Shown: positions 7,461-15,806 of the stretch, one piece after another
Layout of the letters: the number at the start of each line of letters is the position of its first letter
Position numbering within the stretch: position 1 is the first letter of the stretch
DNA from: a virus
Strand: one strand, 5' to 3'
DNA length: 22,502 bases
Virus record (IMG/VR): IMGVR_UViG_3300042923_000147
Span: 1-22,502 of that record
The notes under the pieces: generated by a model
Told to the model about the DNA's origin: nothing
Database searches by the model: none
The model's input: only the letters and a program-made list of their open reading frames with translations
Position numbers and translations under genes: made by a program

Positions 7461-7942
7461 CGGGTTGCTGCCTTCTTCGCGGCGCGCTTGATCGCGCGGT
7501 CGATGGCCTTCTCGTATTCGGTCACGAAGGTGTTGGTCACCTCGCTGATGCTGTTGGCCAGGGCCGGGCGCATGAACGGGACAGCGGCCATCTTCTCGGT
7601 ACCGAACTCGAGCAGGCGCCAGTGCGGCGTTGGGGCGTTCTGGCTGAGGTCGCCGCCATCCCTGAGCACGGCGCCGTGCAGCACGCCGATTCGAAAGCCC
7701 AGGTCACCGGTGCGCTTGAACAGCCGACCGTTCCAGCGCAGCACGATGTTGTCGGCGATGGAGCGGCCGGTGGCCTTGTCGTCGAGGCGCTCGGCGCCCT
7801 CCTTGGCCTTTTGCACGACGATCTGGGCGGCCTTGCGCAGCGCCGCCCTACCGCCTTTGCGCCTGACGTCGTAGCTCACCGAGTCCAGCTTCCCCAGCAG
7901 GCCATCCAGGCCGGTGATGCTGAACTCGACGCCGTCAGCCAT
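7457..7942 (-). CDS. HK97 gp10-like neck/tail morphogenesis protein
   Basis: A 161-residue protein of the HK97 gp10 family. It opens with the typical ITGLDGLLGKLDSV helix, has a central RKGGRAALRKAAQIVVQKAKEGA helix, and ends with the family mark HWRLLEFGTEKMAAVPFMRPAL (about residues 106-127). The family joins head connector to tail. It overlaps the head closure gene upstream by eight bases and the DUF3168-like gene downstream by four. Confidence 0.9.
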   Translation of the reverse strand: MADGVEFSITGLDGLLGKLDSVSYDVRRKGGRAALRKAAQIVVQKAKEGAERLDDKATGRSIADNIVLRWNGRLFKRTGDLGFRIGVLHGAVLRDGGDLSQNAPTPHWRLLEFGTEKMAAVPFMRPALANSISEVTNTFVTEYEKAIDRAIKRAAKKAATR

Positions 7943-8276
7943 CCTTGACCCCCTTCGAGACCAGCAGGGTCAGATAGTCCAGACCTGACTCGGCATCCTC
8001 CAGCGGAGGCCCTTCGATGCTGTACACCTCGCCCCGGTACAGGACGCGCATGGTCGACAGCACGCCGGGGCGGTACCGGATCACCATGCGGGCGGTTGCC
8101 TCCGACTGGTTCGCGCGGGCGGCCACCACGTCGCGGGTCGACATCGGCTGCACCTGGGCAGGACAACGCGCCCAGCGCGTCACCCACTCGGTGTCGCCGA
8201 ACTCGCCAGTGGCCAGGTCGCGGTGGGTCTGCTGTTCCTGGATGTCGATGCGGTGCCGGAGCTTGCCGGCCTGCAT
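7935..8276 (-). CDS. Head closure protein / head-tail adaptor
   Basis: A 113-residue small beta-barrel type adaptor beginning MQAGKLRHRIDIQEQQ, the usual opening of head closure proteins (SPP1 gp16 / HK97 gp7-like group). Later text VVAARANQSEATARMVIRYRPGV and MRVLYRGEVYSIEGPP fits the same family. I used the ATG at 8276, which overlaps the TGA of the connector gene by one base; a GTG immediately before it is an alternative. The protein would seal the connector after packaging. Confidence 0.88.
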   Translation of the reverse strand: MQAGKLRHRIDIQEQQTHRDLATGEFGDTEWVTRWARCPAQVQPMSTRDVVAARANQSEATARMVIRYRPGVLSTMRVLYRGEVYSIEGPPLEDAESGLDYLTLLVSKGVKDG

Positions 8277-8752
8277 CACACACCCATCCGGATGCGGTAC
8301 GGCATCAGCAGGTGCTGGGAGGCCAGCGGCAGCTCAGTGGCATTGGTGCCGGTGACCACCTCTTCACGGTTGGCGAAAAGGTGCCCCAGCTTGAGCAGGC
8401 ATGCGGCCTGGATCTCGGCGTTCAGCACCATGCCGTAGGCAATGGCGTCGGCCTGGTCGTAGGCATCGGCCAGGGCCTGGCGTGCGTGCTCGAGCAGCCG
8501 GGCGCGCAGCGTGTGCTCAGGCTCGACCTCGGCAATGGCCACCGCAGCGGCGTTCGCCTCCTTGGCTGCCCGCATCGCTGCCGGCACACCGGCCCGAGCC
8601 TGGTCGAGTGCGACCTGGTCTGCGTAGAAACGCCGGTTGAGGAACTGCATGGCCGCCCCTTCCGCCGCTTCAAGCTGCGCCTGGACCAGCACCTGGTCGT
8701 CAGGCTCGGCGTGCAGGTGGTGCATGGCGATGTCGATGGCGATCACTGACAT
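8276..8752 (-). CDS. Head-tail connector protein (gp6-like)
   Basis: A 158-residue, mostly helical protein in the slot of HK97 gp6, between capsid and head closure genes. The opening MSVIAIDIAMHHLHAEPDDQ, the motif QFLNRRFYADQVAL, and the end LASQHLLMPYRIRMGV match the gp6-like connector pattern, in which a helix bundle forms the ring under the portal. The middle (about residues 55-100) is Ala/Glu-rich and longer than in the shortest family members. Confidence 0.85.
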   Translation of the reverse strand: MSVIAIDIAMHHLHAEPDDQVLVQAQLEAAEGAAMQFLNRRFYADQVALDQARAGVPAAMRAAKEANAAAVAIAEVEPEHTLRARLLEHARQALADAYDQADAIAYGMVLNAEIQAACLLKLGHLFANREEVVTGTNATELPLASQHLLMPYRIRMGV

Positions 8753-8755
8753 GGT

Positions 8756-9145
8756 CTACTCCTGCTCAGGCTTAACCTGGGCCGCCATGCGATCCAGTTC
8801 CTTCTGGGCTTCAGCCTTGTTGCCCACAAAGTCACCGACCTGTTTTTGGTCTTCGCCGACGACAATCCATTTGCCGTGCCCCTCTTGCTTGAGGCTGAGA
8901 GGACCGACTACACCAGAAACGGCGAGTGGCAGAGTTGGAGCGCTGAAACTCGATGAAGTCAGCACCCCCGCGCCAGCCGCGTCGTCCTGCGAGATGGTCA
9001 CAACAACCTTGTCGTCGGATTCGTCCAGTTCGGCATAGCCTTTCTGGATCAACTGGCGCCCGTGCTGTTCGATGGTCTCGAAGGGCGTACCCTCAACCAG
9101 TGTTTGGCCGCCAAGGTACAGAGGTTTCAGGGTTTTCAGTTTCAT
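8756..9145 (-). CDS. Hypothetical phage protein beside capsid gene
   Basis: A 129-residue acidic protein starting MKLKTLKPLYLGGQTLVEGT. The first 45 residues resemble a small beta domain seen in phage proteins that follow capsid genes; the C-terminal part has WIVVGEDQKQVGDFVGNKAEA, a compact motif that may be a separate small fold, joined by a Ser/Thr/Gly linker (about 60-80). GGAGG lies five bases upstream of the ATG. Position between major capsid and connector suggests a capsid accessory or head decoration role, but this is only context. Confidence 0.65.
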   Translation of the reverse strand: MKLKTLKPLYLGGQTLVEGTPFETIEQHGRQLIQKGYAELDESDDKVVVTISQDDAAGAGVLTSSSFSAPTLPLAVSGVVGPLSLKQEGHGKWIVVGEDQKQVGDFVGNKAEAQKELDRMAAQVKPEQE

Positions 9146-9158
9146 GAATGCCTCCAGG

Positions 9159-9177
9159 GGCCGCCGCTCGGGCGGCC
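9159..9177. other. Hairpin after major capsid gene
   Basis: GGCCGCC and GGCGGCC form a perfect 7-bp stem with a five-base loop, 12 bases after the capsid stop on the minus strand. No T-tract follows in the minus direction, so it is not a convincing terminator there; it could shield the capsid mRNA 3' end or lower read-through. In the plus direction three T residues follow, too few to be convincing. Confidence 0.45.
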
Positions 9178-9188
9178 TTTACTCAGGG

Positions 9189-10403
9189 TTACGGGGTGAC
9201 CGGGGCCGCGAACTCACCGAAGATGAAAGCCTCCGGACGCTTCACTGCCAGGGCCGCACGCTCCTCGCAACGGATCGAGATAAGGTTCTTCTCGAAGTCG
9301 TCGGCGTTCTCGGTCGAGATAACCACGTTCGCGTCTTCGCGATCGAACAGCTGGGCGCCTGTCTGGAAGGCGCCGGTCAGGAACTTGCCCATGAACGCGG
9401 CGACTTCGGTGGCCACCACCGGCAGCCCCCACAGCACAGGACCGGCCAGGCCCAGCGGGTTGGCGAGGATATAGCGGCCCAGCGAATCCTTGGTCAGCTC
9501 GATCTTTGCCCAGTCCATGAAGTGCAGGACGTGGCCAGACGCTGGCAGGCGCGCCAGCTGAGCCTGCAGCATTGCCAGGCGCAGATCATCAATGCCCGAA
9601 CGCTTTTCGACTTCGAAGGCCGGTACATATTTCGAGGCCTGAGGGACGATACCGTGCAGGTGCACGCCGGTGCCGTCACCGAACAGGATCTCCTGTTCTT
9701 CAACGTACTTGAGGCCGTAGCGCATCTCGACGTCGATGGTCGAACCCAACTGCGCGAAGTCGTCCAGGATCTGCTTGGACGCCTTGAACATATGCGCAAT
9801 GGTCGAAACCGCCGTCAGCTTCGAGGCGAACTCGATGTTCGAGTAAGGCTTGGTCGTGCCTTCAGCCACCACCTTGGCGGCGTTGGTGAAGCCGGTCTGC
9901 TGCACCCAGAAGATAGCCGGCGCGGTAGTGCGGCCAGGGGCGATCAGGTCGCGGATGAACAGTCGCTGCTTTGGTGCGGCATCGATGCCAGGCAAGCGCT
10001 GAGGCTCGACGATGCCGGCCGGGATGTCCGTGGAGAGCAGCGCTGCGCTGACGGGAATGCTCACGCGCTTGTTGCCCTCGACACTGGCCGCGAACTGCTT
10101 GAGCGCCTCGCTCTTGATCACCACGCCGCCGAGGCTTTCACGGGCCTGCGGGGAGTTGGCCGAAGGCAGGCGAGCGAACTCCTGCTCCAGCTCACCCAGC
10201 TGGGCCTTCAGCTGCTTCTCGGCCTCGGTCAGGCTGTTGAACTTGGTGGCCATCTCATCGACGGCGTTCTTCGTTTCTTCGGACAGGCTGCCGGCCTTCT
10301 TGGCCTCAGCCAGGGCGTTCTCGGCCTGCTTGCTGAAGTCGCTGGTGGCCTGTTTCAGTTCTGCAGAGACCTGCTTGAGCAGGTCAGCGGTGTTGTCTGC
10401 CAT
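9189..10403 (-). CDS. Major capsid protein (HK97 gp5 fold)
   Basis: A 404-residue HK97-type capsid protein. Residues 1 to about 100 form a coiled-coil delta/scaffolding domain rich in Lys, Glu and Ala, expected to be removed by the neighbouring protease. The mature region shows FWVQQTGFTNAAKVVAEGTTKP, then TIAHMFKASKQILDD, the FGDGTG motif, GRYILANP and WGLPVVATE, and ends with NLISIRCEERAALAVKRPEAF, all HK97-like. Asn373 and Glu380 keep the spacing of the HK97 crosslink Asn and catalytic Glu, and Lys195 lies next to the crosslink Lys position. GGAG lies nine bases before the ATG. Confidence 0.95.
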   Translation of the reverse strand: MADNTADLLKQVSAELKQATSDFSKQAENALAEAKKAGSLSEETKNAVDEMATKFNSLTEAEKQLKAQLGELEQEFARLPSANSPQARESLGGVVIKSEALKQFAASVEGNKRVSIPVSAALLSTDIPAGIVEPQRLPGIDAAPKQRLFIRDLIAPGRTTAPAIFWVQQTGFTNAAKVVAEGTTKPYSNIEFASKLTAVSTIAHMFKASKQILDDFAQLGSTIDVEMRYGLKYVEEQEILFGDGTGVHLHGIVPQASKYVPAFEVEKRSGIDDLRLAMLQAQLARLPASGHVLHFMDWAKIELTKDSLGRYILANPLGLAGPVLWGLPVVATEVAAFMGKFLTGAFQTGAQLFDREDANVVISTENADDFEKNLISIRCEERAALAVKRPEAFIFGEFAAPVTP

Positions 10404-10418
10404 GGGGATTTTCTCCGG

Positions 10419-11294
10419 TCAGTTGGTGGCTGCTGCCGAGAACCGCGAAATGGCGGCTTTTAGGTCGGCGAGGTGGTCGGCCAGATCGGCCTGGTGGTCG
10501 GCAGCGTTGCGCGTACCGGAGGGGGCAGCGCCAGGCGTACCCCCTTTGAGTTCTTGAATCAGTGAGCGGCGCTCCGACCGCGGCATGCCCTGCTTGGCCA
10601 GGATCGTGTCGAGGCGTCGGGCCGCGACCTGTTGCGGTGCAGAGGCCTGCGGATCTTCCTGTGCCGCATCGGAAGGCAGCAGGCTGTCGGCAAAGCCAGA
10701 ATCGACAGCCGTGCTGCCGCCCATCCATGTCTCGACGTCCATCAGGGCGCGCATCTGCGCTGCGGCGTCACCCGTGCGGACCGAATAAATGTCGGCCAAG
10801 GTGGCGTCGATCTGGTCGAGGAAGTCGGCGACCTCGGTGAAGTCGTTGCGGTCACCTGCAGCGATGGTCCAGGCGTTGTGGATCATCATGAAGCCGGCCC
10901 GGGCGATCTGGATCTCGTCGCCAGCCATGGCGATGAACGAAGCGGCCGAGGCGGCCAAGCCCAGCACCTGGATGGTCACCTTGCCCTTGTGCTCGCGGAG
11001 CAGGTTGTAAATTGCCAGGCCTTCGAAAACGTCGCCGCCTGGGCTATTGATTTTCACGGTCACATCCTTGTCGCCGATGCTGCGCAGCGCGGCGCTCACG
11101 CGCTTGGCCGTGACGCCCTCACCGCTCCACCAGTCCATGCCGATCGGGTCGTACATGGTGATGGTCGATGAGTCATCGCCAGCCGCTGCCTTGATCGCTG
11201 GATTCCAGCGTTCCATGGCCTTCGGCAACAGATCGGATTCGACACGCGCGTGCGGCCGCACCGCCGGCGCCGCCGGAAGTGTCTTGAGAGTCAT
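10419..11294 (-). CDS. ClpP-like prohead maturation protease
   Basis: A 291-residue serine protease of the ClpP/S14 phage group that trims the capsid delta domain. NSPGGDVFEGLAIYN (residues 83-97) is the oxyanion-side motif, Ser116 in GLAASAASFIAMAG is the likely nucleophile, and His139 in MMIHNAW is the likely general base; the acidic partner falls in the helix around 160-170. The C-terminal 80 residues are Ala/Gln-rich and helical, and may bind capsid or act as scaffold. GGAG precedes the ATG by seven bases. It sits between portal and capsid as in HK97-type phages. Confidence 0.93.
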   Translation of the reverse strand: MTLKTLPAAPAVRPHARVESDLLPKAMERWNPAIKAAAGDDSSTITMYDPIGMDWWSGEGVTAKRVSAALRSIGDKDVTVKINSPGGDVFEGLAIYNLLREHKGKVTIQVLGLAASAASFIAMAGDEIQIARAGFMMIHNAWTIAAGDRNDFTEVADFLDQIDATLADIYSVRTGDAAAQMRALMDVETWMGGSTAVDSGFADSLLPSDAAQEDPQASAPQQVAARRLDTILAKQGMPRSERRSLIQELKGGTPGAAPSGTRNAADHQADLADHLADLKAAISRFSAAATN

Positions 11295-11308
11295 GGGGTT
11301 GCTCCAGG

Positions 11309-12709
11309 TCAGGCCGCTTTGAGCAGCGGCATCGATATCAGCGCGTGAGCCATGAGCGGCCCATCGGGGTTACCAGACGCCAGCGCTTGAGACGCCAGCT
11401 CAACGGCCTGATTGATGGCCGCCGTGTCGCCGCTGTTGCGGGCGGAGACGAGTCGCAGCATGAAGGCCGATGCTGCCGGTGAGGCACCAGCTGCAGGCTT
11501 ACCAAGCTGGTCCAGTGGCACAAGAGCCGACTGCACCGTGTAGGCGTCGCCACCTGGAATCGGAGGCAGGTTCTCCAGCCGGCGGACCTCGTTGCGGCAC
11601 ATCCAGCCGTTCTGCAGCGCCGTGTTGTACCAGGCGCCCCGCCCTGCGCTGTCAGCGCGCAGCAGGCCTTCAACAGCGAACTCGGCGAAGTACTCGTCGG
11701 CATCGAGGTCGCCGATCAGGCAGCGGGTAATTTCCTGCTCGATGTTGACCAGCAACGGGCGAAGGCTGTTGGTCAGGAAGTGCAGGTTCTGCGCTTCAAC
11801 GGACGATGCCCAGCTCGACTGCTTGTCCATGTGCCCCACCATGAAGGGCGGAACACGGAACCAGCGGCAAATTTCCTCGACGTTGAACGATCGGGACTCG
11901 AGCATCTGTGCAGCTTCAGGGTTCATCGTGATCCCCTGATACTTCAGGCCGGCCTCGGCCACCATGATCTTGCCGGCGTTGGTTGAACCCATGAACGCGG
12001 TGAGGCTTGCACGCAGTTGCTCGCGCTGTGCGGGCTTGAGGTCGGTATCGCTGCTCAGGATGCCGGACGCCTGCATGCCTTGGGCAAAGACCTTTGCAGC
12101 GGCTTCTTCGGCCGCCATGGCCGAGCCGAAAATCTCTCGGCCGGTGGTGACGGGGAGCATGCCACTGACCCCGTCCAAGCCGAACGCACGGATGTGCATC
12201 AGGTTCTTTTCAGGGATCTCTCGGACCTGGCCCTTCTCGCTGTACTTGTACTGCAAGCGGCCATTGTCCTGGCGCTTCACCGTCATGTGCTGGGGCAACA
12301 GGGGCACAAGCGCAACCACCCGTTGGCCGATCATCTTCTTCTCGACGAAGGCGTTCCCGCGCAGGCACAGGCTGGCAACTACCAACAGCATGAAGCGTTG
12401 CGGGGTCATCTCCGCATTGGGCACCCGGCAGAGCAACCGGTACAGCGGGTGGTCCTTGGCTTGCTCGCGCGATCCATCCGGCATCCGCCGGTAGAACCGC
12501 AGTGGCAGTGTGGAAACCGACTCAGACAGCAGCCTGACGCAGGCCCATACGGTGGAGAGCTGCAGCGCCTTGTCGACACTGACATGCTTGCCGCTGGCAG
12601 AGGTACCGAACCACTCCTGCCAGAATGAGCCGTCGGCGAGACCGACCGGCACGCCGAGCCAGTCCAGTAGCGCGGACTTGACCCGACCTGGTTTTTTCTC
12701 GCGGGCCAT
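11309..12709 (-). CDS. Portal protein (HK97 type)
   Basis: A 466-residue portal protein, the dodecameric ring through which DNA enters and leaves. ALQLSTVWACVRLLSESVST (residues 48-67) followed by LPLRFYRR is the classic HK97 portal opening; later FNVEEICRWFRVPPFMVGH and the helical region with LRPLLVNIEQEITRCL also match. The ATG at 12,709 overlaps the TerL stop by one base (TAATG). An upstream in-frame extension of 63 codons is an Arg-rich shadow of the TerL gene and is excluded. Confidence 0.95.
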   Translation of the reverse strand: MAREKKPGRVKSALLDWLGVPVGLADGSFWQEWFGTSASGKHVSVDKALQLSTVWACVRLLSESVSTLPLRFYRRMPDGSREQAKDHPLYRLLCRVPNAEMTPQRFMLLVVASLCLRGNAFVEKKMIGQRVVALVPLLPQHMTVKRQDNGRLQYKYSEKGQVREIPEKNLMHIRAFGLDGVSGMLPVTTGREIFGSAMAAEEAAAKVFAQGMQASGILSSDTDLKPAQREQLRASLTAFMGSTNAGKIMVAEAGLKYQGITMNPEAAQMLESRSFNVEEICRWFRVPPFMVGHMDKQSSWASSVEAQNLHFLTNSLRPLLVNIEQEITRCLIGDLDADEYFAEFAVEGLLRADSAGRGAWYNTALQNGWMCRNEVRRLENLPPIPGGDAYTVQSALVPLDQLGKPAAGASPAASAFMLRLVSARNSGDTAAINQAVELASQALASGNPDGPLMAHALISMPLLKAA

Positions 12710-14433
12710 TAGATTCCTACCATGATGGGGTTTTCGAAGAAGCCGTCGTTGCTGGGCGCCTGGGCGAGACGCAGCACAGACCCGATGGCCATGATCAGCG
12801 CCACGGCGCCGTCGATCTTGTTGTCGTCGCCCTGCTTGATCGGGCGCACCACGTCGTCGTTGCCGGGCAGGAACTTGCCGATCACGTTGCTGATGCACCA
12901 GGTCATGATGGGGTTGCCGTCGTGATGGAAGCGCCCGGCCTCGATGGCCGCTTCCAACTCCTTCATGGCGTCCGACATATTGGTGTAGTTCTGGGTAATG
13001 GTGATCGGGTTGAAGCCTTCGTCGTCCAGGTCGTGGCTGAGGCCCGTGGCGCCGTGGGGGTCGATCGGACTCTCCGTGATCGGCGCCAGATGGTTAGCCT
13101 CCTTCGTATCCTCGAGGATCTCGCGATAGTCCACTTCGGCGCCGGGCGTTGTGTGCAGGTGGCCGGTATTGACCCAGGCCTGGAAGCGCTCGGTCATGCG
13201 TTTGTTGTCGACGTCGTTGGCCGTGTCCTCTGGGACCCAGAAGGCCGGCGCCACGCTGTAGTAATGGATCTTCCCGTCGATCTCCCGCCAGAACAGCCGG
13301 GCGCGTGAGTTCATGTCGAGCTTGCGCGCCAGGTCGAACCCGGCCACCCACTCCTGCCCCTCGAACTGCTCGAGCGTGAGGCTTGTGTCCTCGCACGCCT
13401 TCCAGCTCTCCATGTTGAAGAAGCCGGCCTTCGCGCTGACCCATAGGTTCAGGTGCTTGGTCTTGAAGGTGTTGGTGAAGCGGGCCGACCTGATGGCCCT
13501 GGCCAGCTGGCTCTCCAGGTACTCCTGGAACACCGACACCCCCATGCAGGGGTTGGCCTTGGCCAGGTTCTTCGGGTCGGTCCAGTCGTCGCCCTCGTCC
13601 AGAGTCCAGATGTAGCCGAACAGCTCGTCATCAGGGACGGTGCCGTTCAGCATCTCGATGACCTGGCGGCGCTTGTCGTAGCACGGGCCCTCAATGTTCG
13701 CGCCAGCCGTGGTGATGATGAACATCAGCGGCTGGCGGCGGGCGCCCATGCCGGTGAGCATGGTGTCGTACTGGGCCGCGCTGTCGTGTTCGTGGAATTC
13801 GTCGATGATCGCGCAGGACGGTGATGCACCGTCACCAGGGTTGCCGATCAGGGGCTCGAAGCGGCTGCCGTTGGACGGGATGTTCAGGTTCGAGGCGTTC
13901 ACCTCAATGCCTGCCGCCTCGATCAGCATGGCCGAGCGACTGACCATCAGCCTGGCCGGGCGAAACACCTCCCACGCCTGTTTCTCTGTGGTCGCGCCAG
14001 AGTAGACCTCGGCGCCGAACTCGTTGTCGGCGACGAACATGCTGATGCCGACGCCGGCGGCGATCACCGACTTGCCGTTCTTGCGCGGCACTTCCCAGTA
14101 GCTCTCGCGGAAACGCCGGTACCCGCCCTTCTTCCGCACCCACCCGAAGGTGCAGGCCAGGCCGAACAGCTGCCACGGCTCCAGGGTGATCAGCTGCCGC
14201 TTGAAGGCCCACTCGCCTTTCGTGTGCGGCAGCAGCTGCATCAGCCGCAGTTTCTTCTCGGCCTTGGCCGGGTCGAACTTGTAGGGGTAGCTCTTGGACT
14301 TGCTGGCCGCGATGTCCTCGAAGTGCCGCTCGATCGCCTGATGGATGTAGCGGCACGCCGGAAACTTGCCTTTGAGGACGGACTTTGCCCACACCATCGC
14401 CTTGTCGACGTTGGTGTACTTGGTCCTGGTCAT
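12709..14433 (-). CDS. terL: Terminase large subunit
   Basis: A 574-residue packaging motor and nuclease. The ATPase part has a Walker A-like motif VPRKNGKS (115-122), and Walker B CAIIDE (207-212) followed by FHEHD. The nuclease part has an acidic residue in [11 protein letters not shown] (Asp367) and the C-terminal [14 protein letters not shown] (Asp541), as expected for an RNase H-like fold. It resembles the HK97/P27-associated large terminase family (phage_terminase_1 type). It overlaps TerS by four bases (ATGA) and the portal gene by one. Confidence 0.95.
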   Translation of the reverse strand: MTRTKYTNVDKAMVWAKSVLKGKFPACRYIHQAIERHFEDIAASKSKSYPYKFDPAKAEKKLRLMQLLPHTKGEWAFKRQLITLEPWQLFGLACTFGWVRKKGGYRRFRESYWEVPRKNGKSVIAAGVGISMFVADNEFGAEVYSGATTEKQAWEVFRPARLMVSRSAMLIEAAGIEVNASNLNIPSNGSRFEPLIGNPGDGASPSCAIIDEFHEHDSAAQYDTMLTGMGARRQPLMFIITTAGANIEGPCYDKRRQVIEMLNGTVPDDELFGYIWTLDEGDDWTDPKNLAKANPCMGVSVFQEYLESQLARAIRSARFTNTFKTKHLNLWVSAKAGFFNMESWKACEDTSLTLEQFEGQEWVAGFDLARKLDMNSRARLFWREIDGKIHYYSVAPAFWVPEDTANDVDNKRMTERFQAWVNTGHLHTTPGAEVDYREILEDTKEANHLAPITESPIDPHGATGLSHDLDDEGFNPITITQNYTNMSDAMKELEAAIEAGRFHHDGNPIMTWCISNVIGKFLPGNDDVVRPIKQGDDNKIDGAVALIMAIGSVLRLAQAPSNDGFFENPIMVGI

Positions 14434-14912
14434 GGGTCACTCAAGAGGCCGGCGAAGGGGTTGGTCGTTTTCTGCTTGTTGCCGCCGATGATCCGGCTCC
14501 GGCTGGCAGGGTCCAGGCCCAGCATCGAGCCGAAGGTGACCATCTGCCGCATGGCCTCGTTGGCCGCGGTCAATGCCGGGTTCTTCACCGGCCCACCGGT
14601 GGCTCCGGTAACAACGATCCCGTGGCTGCGGACAGACTCTTGCGCCATGCGCCAGTTGTCGTAGGCCGTGCAGAAGGCCTCGACGTTGTGCAGGTCAGTG
14701 AGCGCCAGCACCTTTGCGCGGAGCAGCTCGGGCACGATCATCTGCCATACCCTGCTGGCGTGCTCGCCCAGCCACTCGGGCGGGTCGACGTTGGTCACCA
14801 GAGAGAAGTCAGGCTCGTCGGTGTTGAGCTTGCGCTTGCCGGGATTTCCCGCCAGCGCCTTTTTGGCCGTGGGTTTTGGGCGACGGCCAGAGCGCCCGGC
14901 AACCCCTGGCAT
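14430..14912 (-). CDS. terS: Terminase small subunit (P27 family)
   Basis: A 160-residue P27-type small terminase, which recognises the packaging site and regulates TerL. It opens with the basic tail [25 protein letters not shown], then has [35 protein letters not shown], and the end [16 protein letters not shown] with [11 protein letters not shown], all typical. I chose the ATG at 14,912 because GGAGG sits five bases upstream; a GTG 12 bases earlier would bury that site. A palindrome-rich gap lies directly upstream, the usual place for cos or pac. Confidence 0.93.
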   Translation of the reverse strand: MPGVAGRSGRRPKPTAKKALAGNPGKRKLNTDEPDFSLVTNVDPPEWLGEHASRVWQMIVPELLRAKVLALTDLHNVEAFCTAYDNWRMAQESVRSHGIVVTGATGGPVKNPALTAANEAMRQMVTFGSMLGLDPASRSRIIGGNKQKTTNPFAGLLSDP

Positions 14913-15014
14913 CGGCGCCTCCACTAAACTTTATATTTCGCGGGTGTAAAAAAACGACTGAGGGCGCGGTCTAGAAACGAAAATCCGTGAACTTTGACCC
15001 CTCCCCACCCCCAA

Positions 15015-15035
15015 AAATGAGAATTCCTCTCATTT
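15015..15035. repeat. Perfect inverted repeat in terS leader
   Basis: Eight-base arms AAATGAGA and TCTCATTT around ATTCC. The ATGAG/CTCAT half-sites equal those of the immunity operators, but the half-sites are seven bases apart here rather than four. Confidence 0.6.
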
Positions 15036-15061
15036 CGGTCATTTTCGACCAAAATCGACCG
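15036..15061. repeat. Imperfect inverted repeat in terS leader
   Basis: CGGTC-ATTTT on the left pairs with AAAAT-C-GACCG on the right, leaving CGACC as the loop and one bulged C: ten paired bases in all. It abuts the repeat at 15,015-15,035. It could be a terminase binding site or a regulatory RNA stem. Confidence 0.55.
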
Positions 15062-15090
15062 ATTCCGCACCATTTTTGTGCATTTCTCGG

Positions 15091-15471
15091 TCAAATCCCT
15101 TGACGATTGCCGAATCCGCCGTCCTCTCTGGCCGTCTTGGCCGAGTGGCAGGAGGCACACAGGCTCTGCCACTTCGACCGGTCCCAGAACACGGTCATGT
15201 CGCCCTTGTGCGGGACGATGTGGTCGACGTCGGTCGCTTCAACGACCAGGCCGCGCGTCTGGCACTGCACGCACAGCGGGTGCTTGGCCAGCCACCCAGC
15301 GCGGGCCTGCTGCCACTTGTAGCCGTAGCCCCGAGACGTTGAGCTTTCGCGGGGCTTCTCCCTGGCGTAGCTCTTCACCTGGTCAGCATGGGCGTCACAG
15401 TGGCCGTTGGCGTTGCGGTGCAGCGCTCGGCAGCCTTGGGCGCGGCATGGGCGCTGCGGCCTCAGCGGCAT
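15091..15471 (-). CDS. HNH endonuclease
   Basis: A 126-residue HNH nuclease of the kind found beside terminase genes in cos phages, where it works with the terminase in packaging-site cleavage. Zinc-binding pairs are CVQC (67-70) and CASC (105-108); the catalytic core is DVDHIVPHKGD (Asp83, His84) and CHSAKT (His109, Lys112). The Asn often found directly before the WQ dipeptide is Lys100 here, a possible weakening or family variant. An N-terminal Cys/Arg-rich segment (CRAQGCRALH...GHC) may bind another zinc. It overlaps the upstream unknown gene by ten bases. Confidence 0.9.
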   Translation of the reverse strand: MPLRPQRPCRAQGCRALHRNANGHCDAHADQVKSYAREKPRESSTSRGYGYKWQQARAGWLAKHPLCVQCQTRGLVVEATDVDHIVPHKGDMTVFWDRSKWQSLCASCHSAKTAREDGGFGNRQGI

Positions 15472-15806
15472 GGTGTGCCGTCCAAGTAGGTGCGTGGCGG
15501 TGCGTCAGGGTCTTCGCCTTCGTCGTCGGCCAGCGCCTCGATCAGCGCCAGCTGGCCGGTCGCGATCTGCTCGAGCAGCGCGGTTTGCTTCTGCATCTCC
15601 GCCAGCAGTTGCGCCATGCTTGGCTGAAGTTGGGCGTTAGCGCCGCCGTCCAGTAGCAGAGTACGGCAGCCGAGCCGTTCCGCTTGCAGCTCCGCCAGTG
15701 CTATCGCGCGCTCGCGCTGATCCATGCTCAACACTTGAGGAACCGTTATCACCAGCAGATCGCCCTGTTGCGGGCTCAGCTTCTCGGTGTGCATTTGATC
15801 GGTCAT
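15462..15806 (-). CDS. Hypothetical phage protein with helical C-terminus
   Basis: A 114-residue protein of unknown function. Residues 1-55 look like a small alpha/beta unit (DLLVITVPQVLSMDQRERAIALAE), followed by a helix rich in Leu/Gln (MAQLLAEMQKQTALLEQIA) and an acidic tail. GAAGGTG lies before the ATG, which overlaps the upstream stop by four bases (ATGA). Position between small membrane proteins and the HNH gene gives no clear role. Confidence 0.65.
   Translation of the reverse strand: MTDQMHTEKLSPQQGDLLVITVPQVLSMDQRERAIALAELQAERLGCRTLLLDGGANAQLQPSMAQLLAEMQKQTALLEQIATGQLALIEALADDEGEDPDAPPRTYLDGTPCR

Larger units (their letters stand above)
14913..15090. other. Palindrome-rich gap upstream of terS; candidate packaging site (cos)
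   Basis: A non-coding gap between the HNH gene and terS with a more AT-rich core than its surroundings. It contains three inverted repeats: AAATGAGA/TCTCATTT with five bases between (15,015-15,035); CGGTCATTTT pairing with AAAATCGACCG around CGACC, with one bulged C (15,036-15,061); and AATCG/CGATT (15,053-15,064). HNH endonucleases next to terminases are known partners in cos cleavage in HK97-like phages, so this gap is the best place in the window for cos. No exact cohesive-end sequence can be named from sequence alone. Confidence 0.5.

Noticed and set aside
9159-9177. A terminator after the capsid gene
   Set aside because: The stem is strong, but no T-run follows on the minus strand.
9072-10463. 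A 463-codon open frame on the plus strand across the major capsid gene
   Set aside because: It is antisense to a clear HK97 capsid gene, has no ribosome site, and reads as Arg/Leu/Gly-rich text typical of shadows in GC-rich DNA.
12710-12898. A 63-codon upstream extension of the portal gene
   Set aside because: The added text is Arg/Gln-rich shadow of the terL 3' end; portal homology begins at the ATG at 12,709, which overlaps the terL stop.
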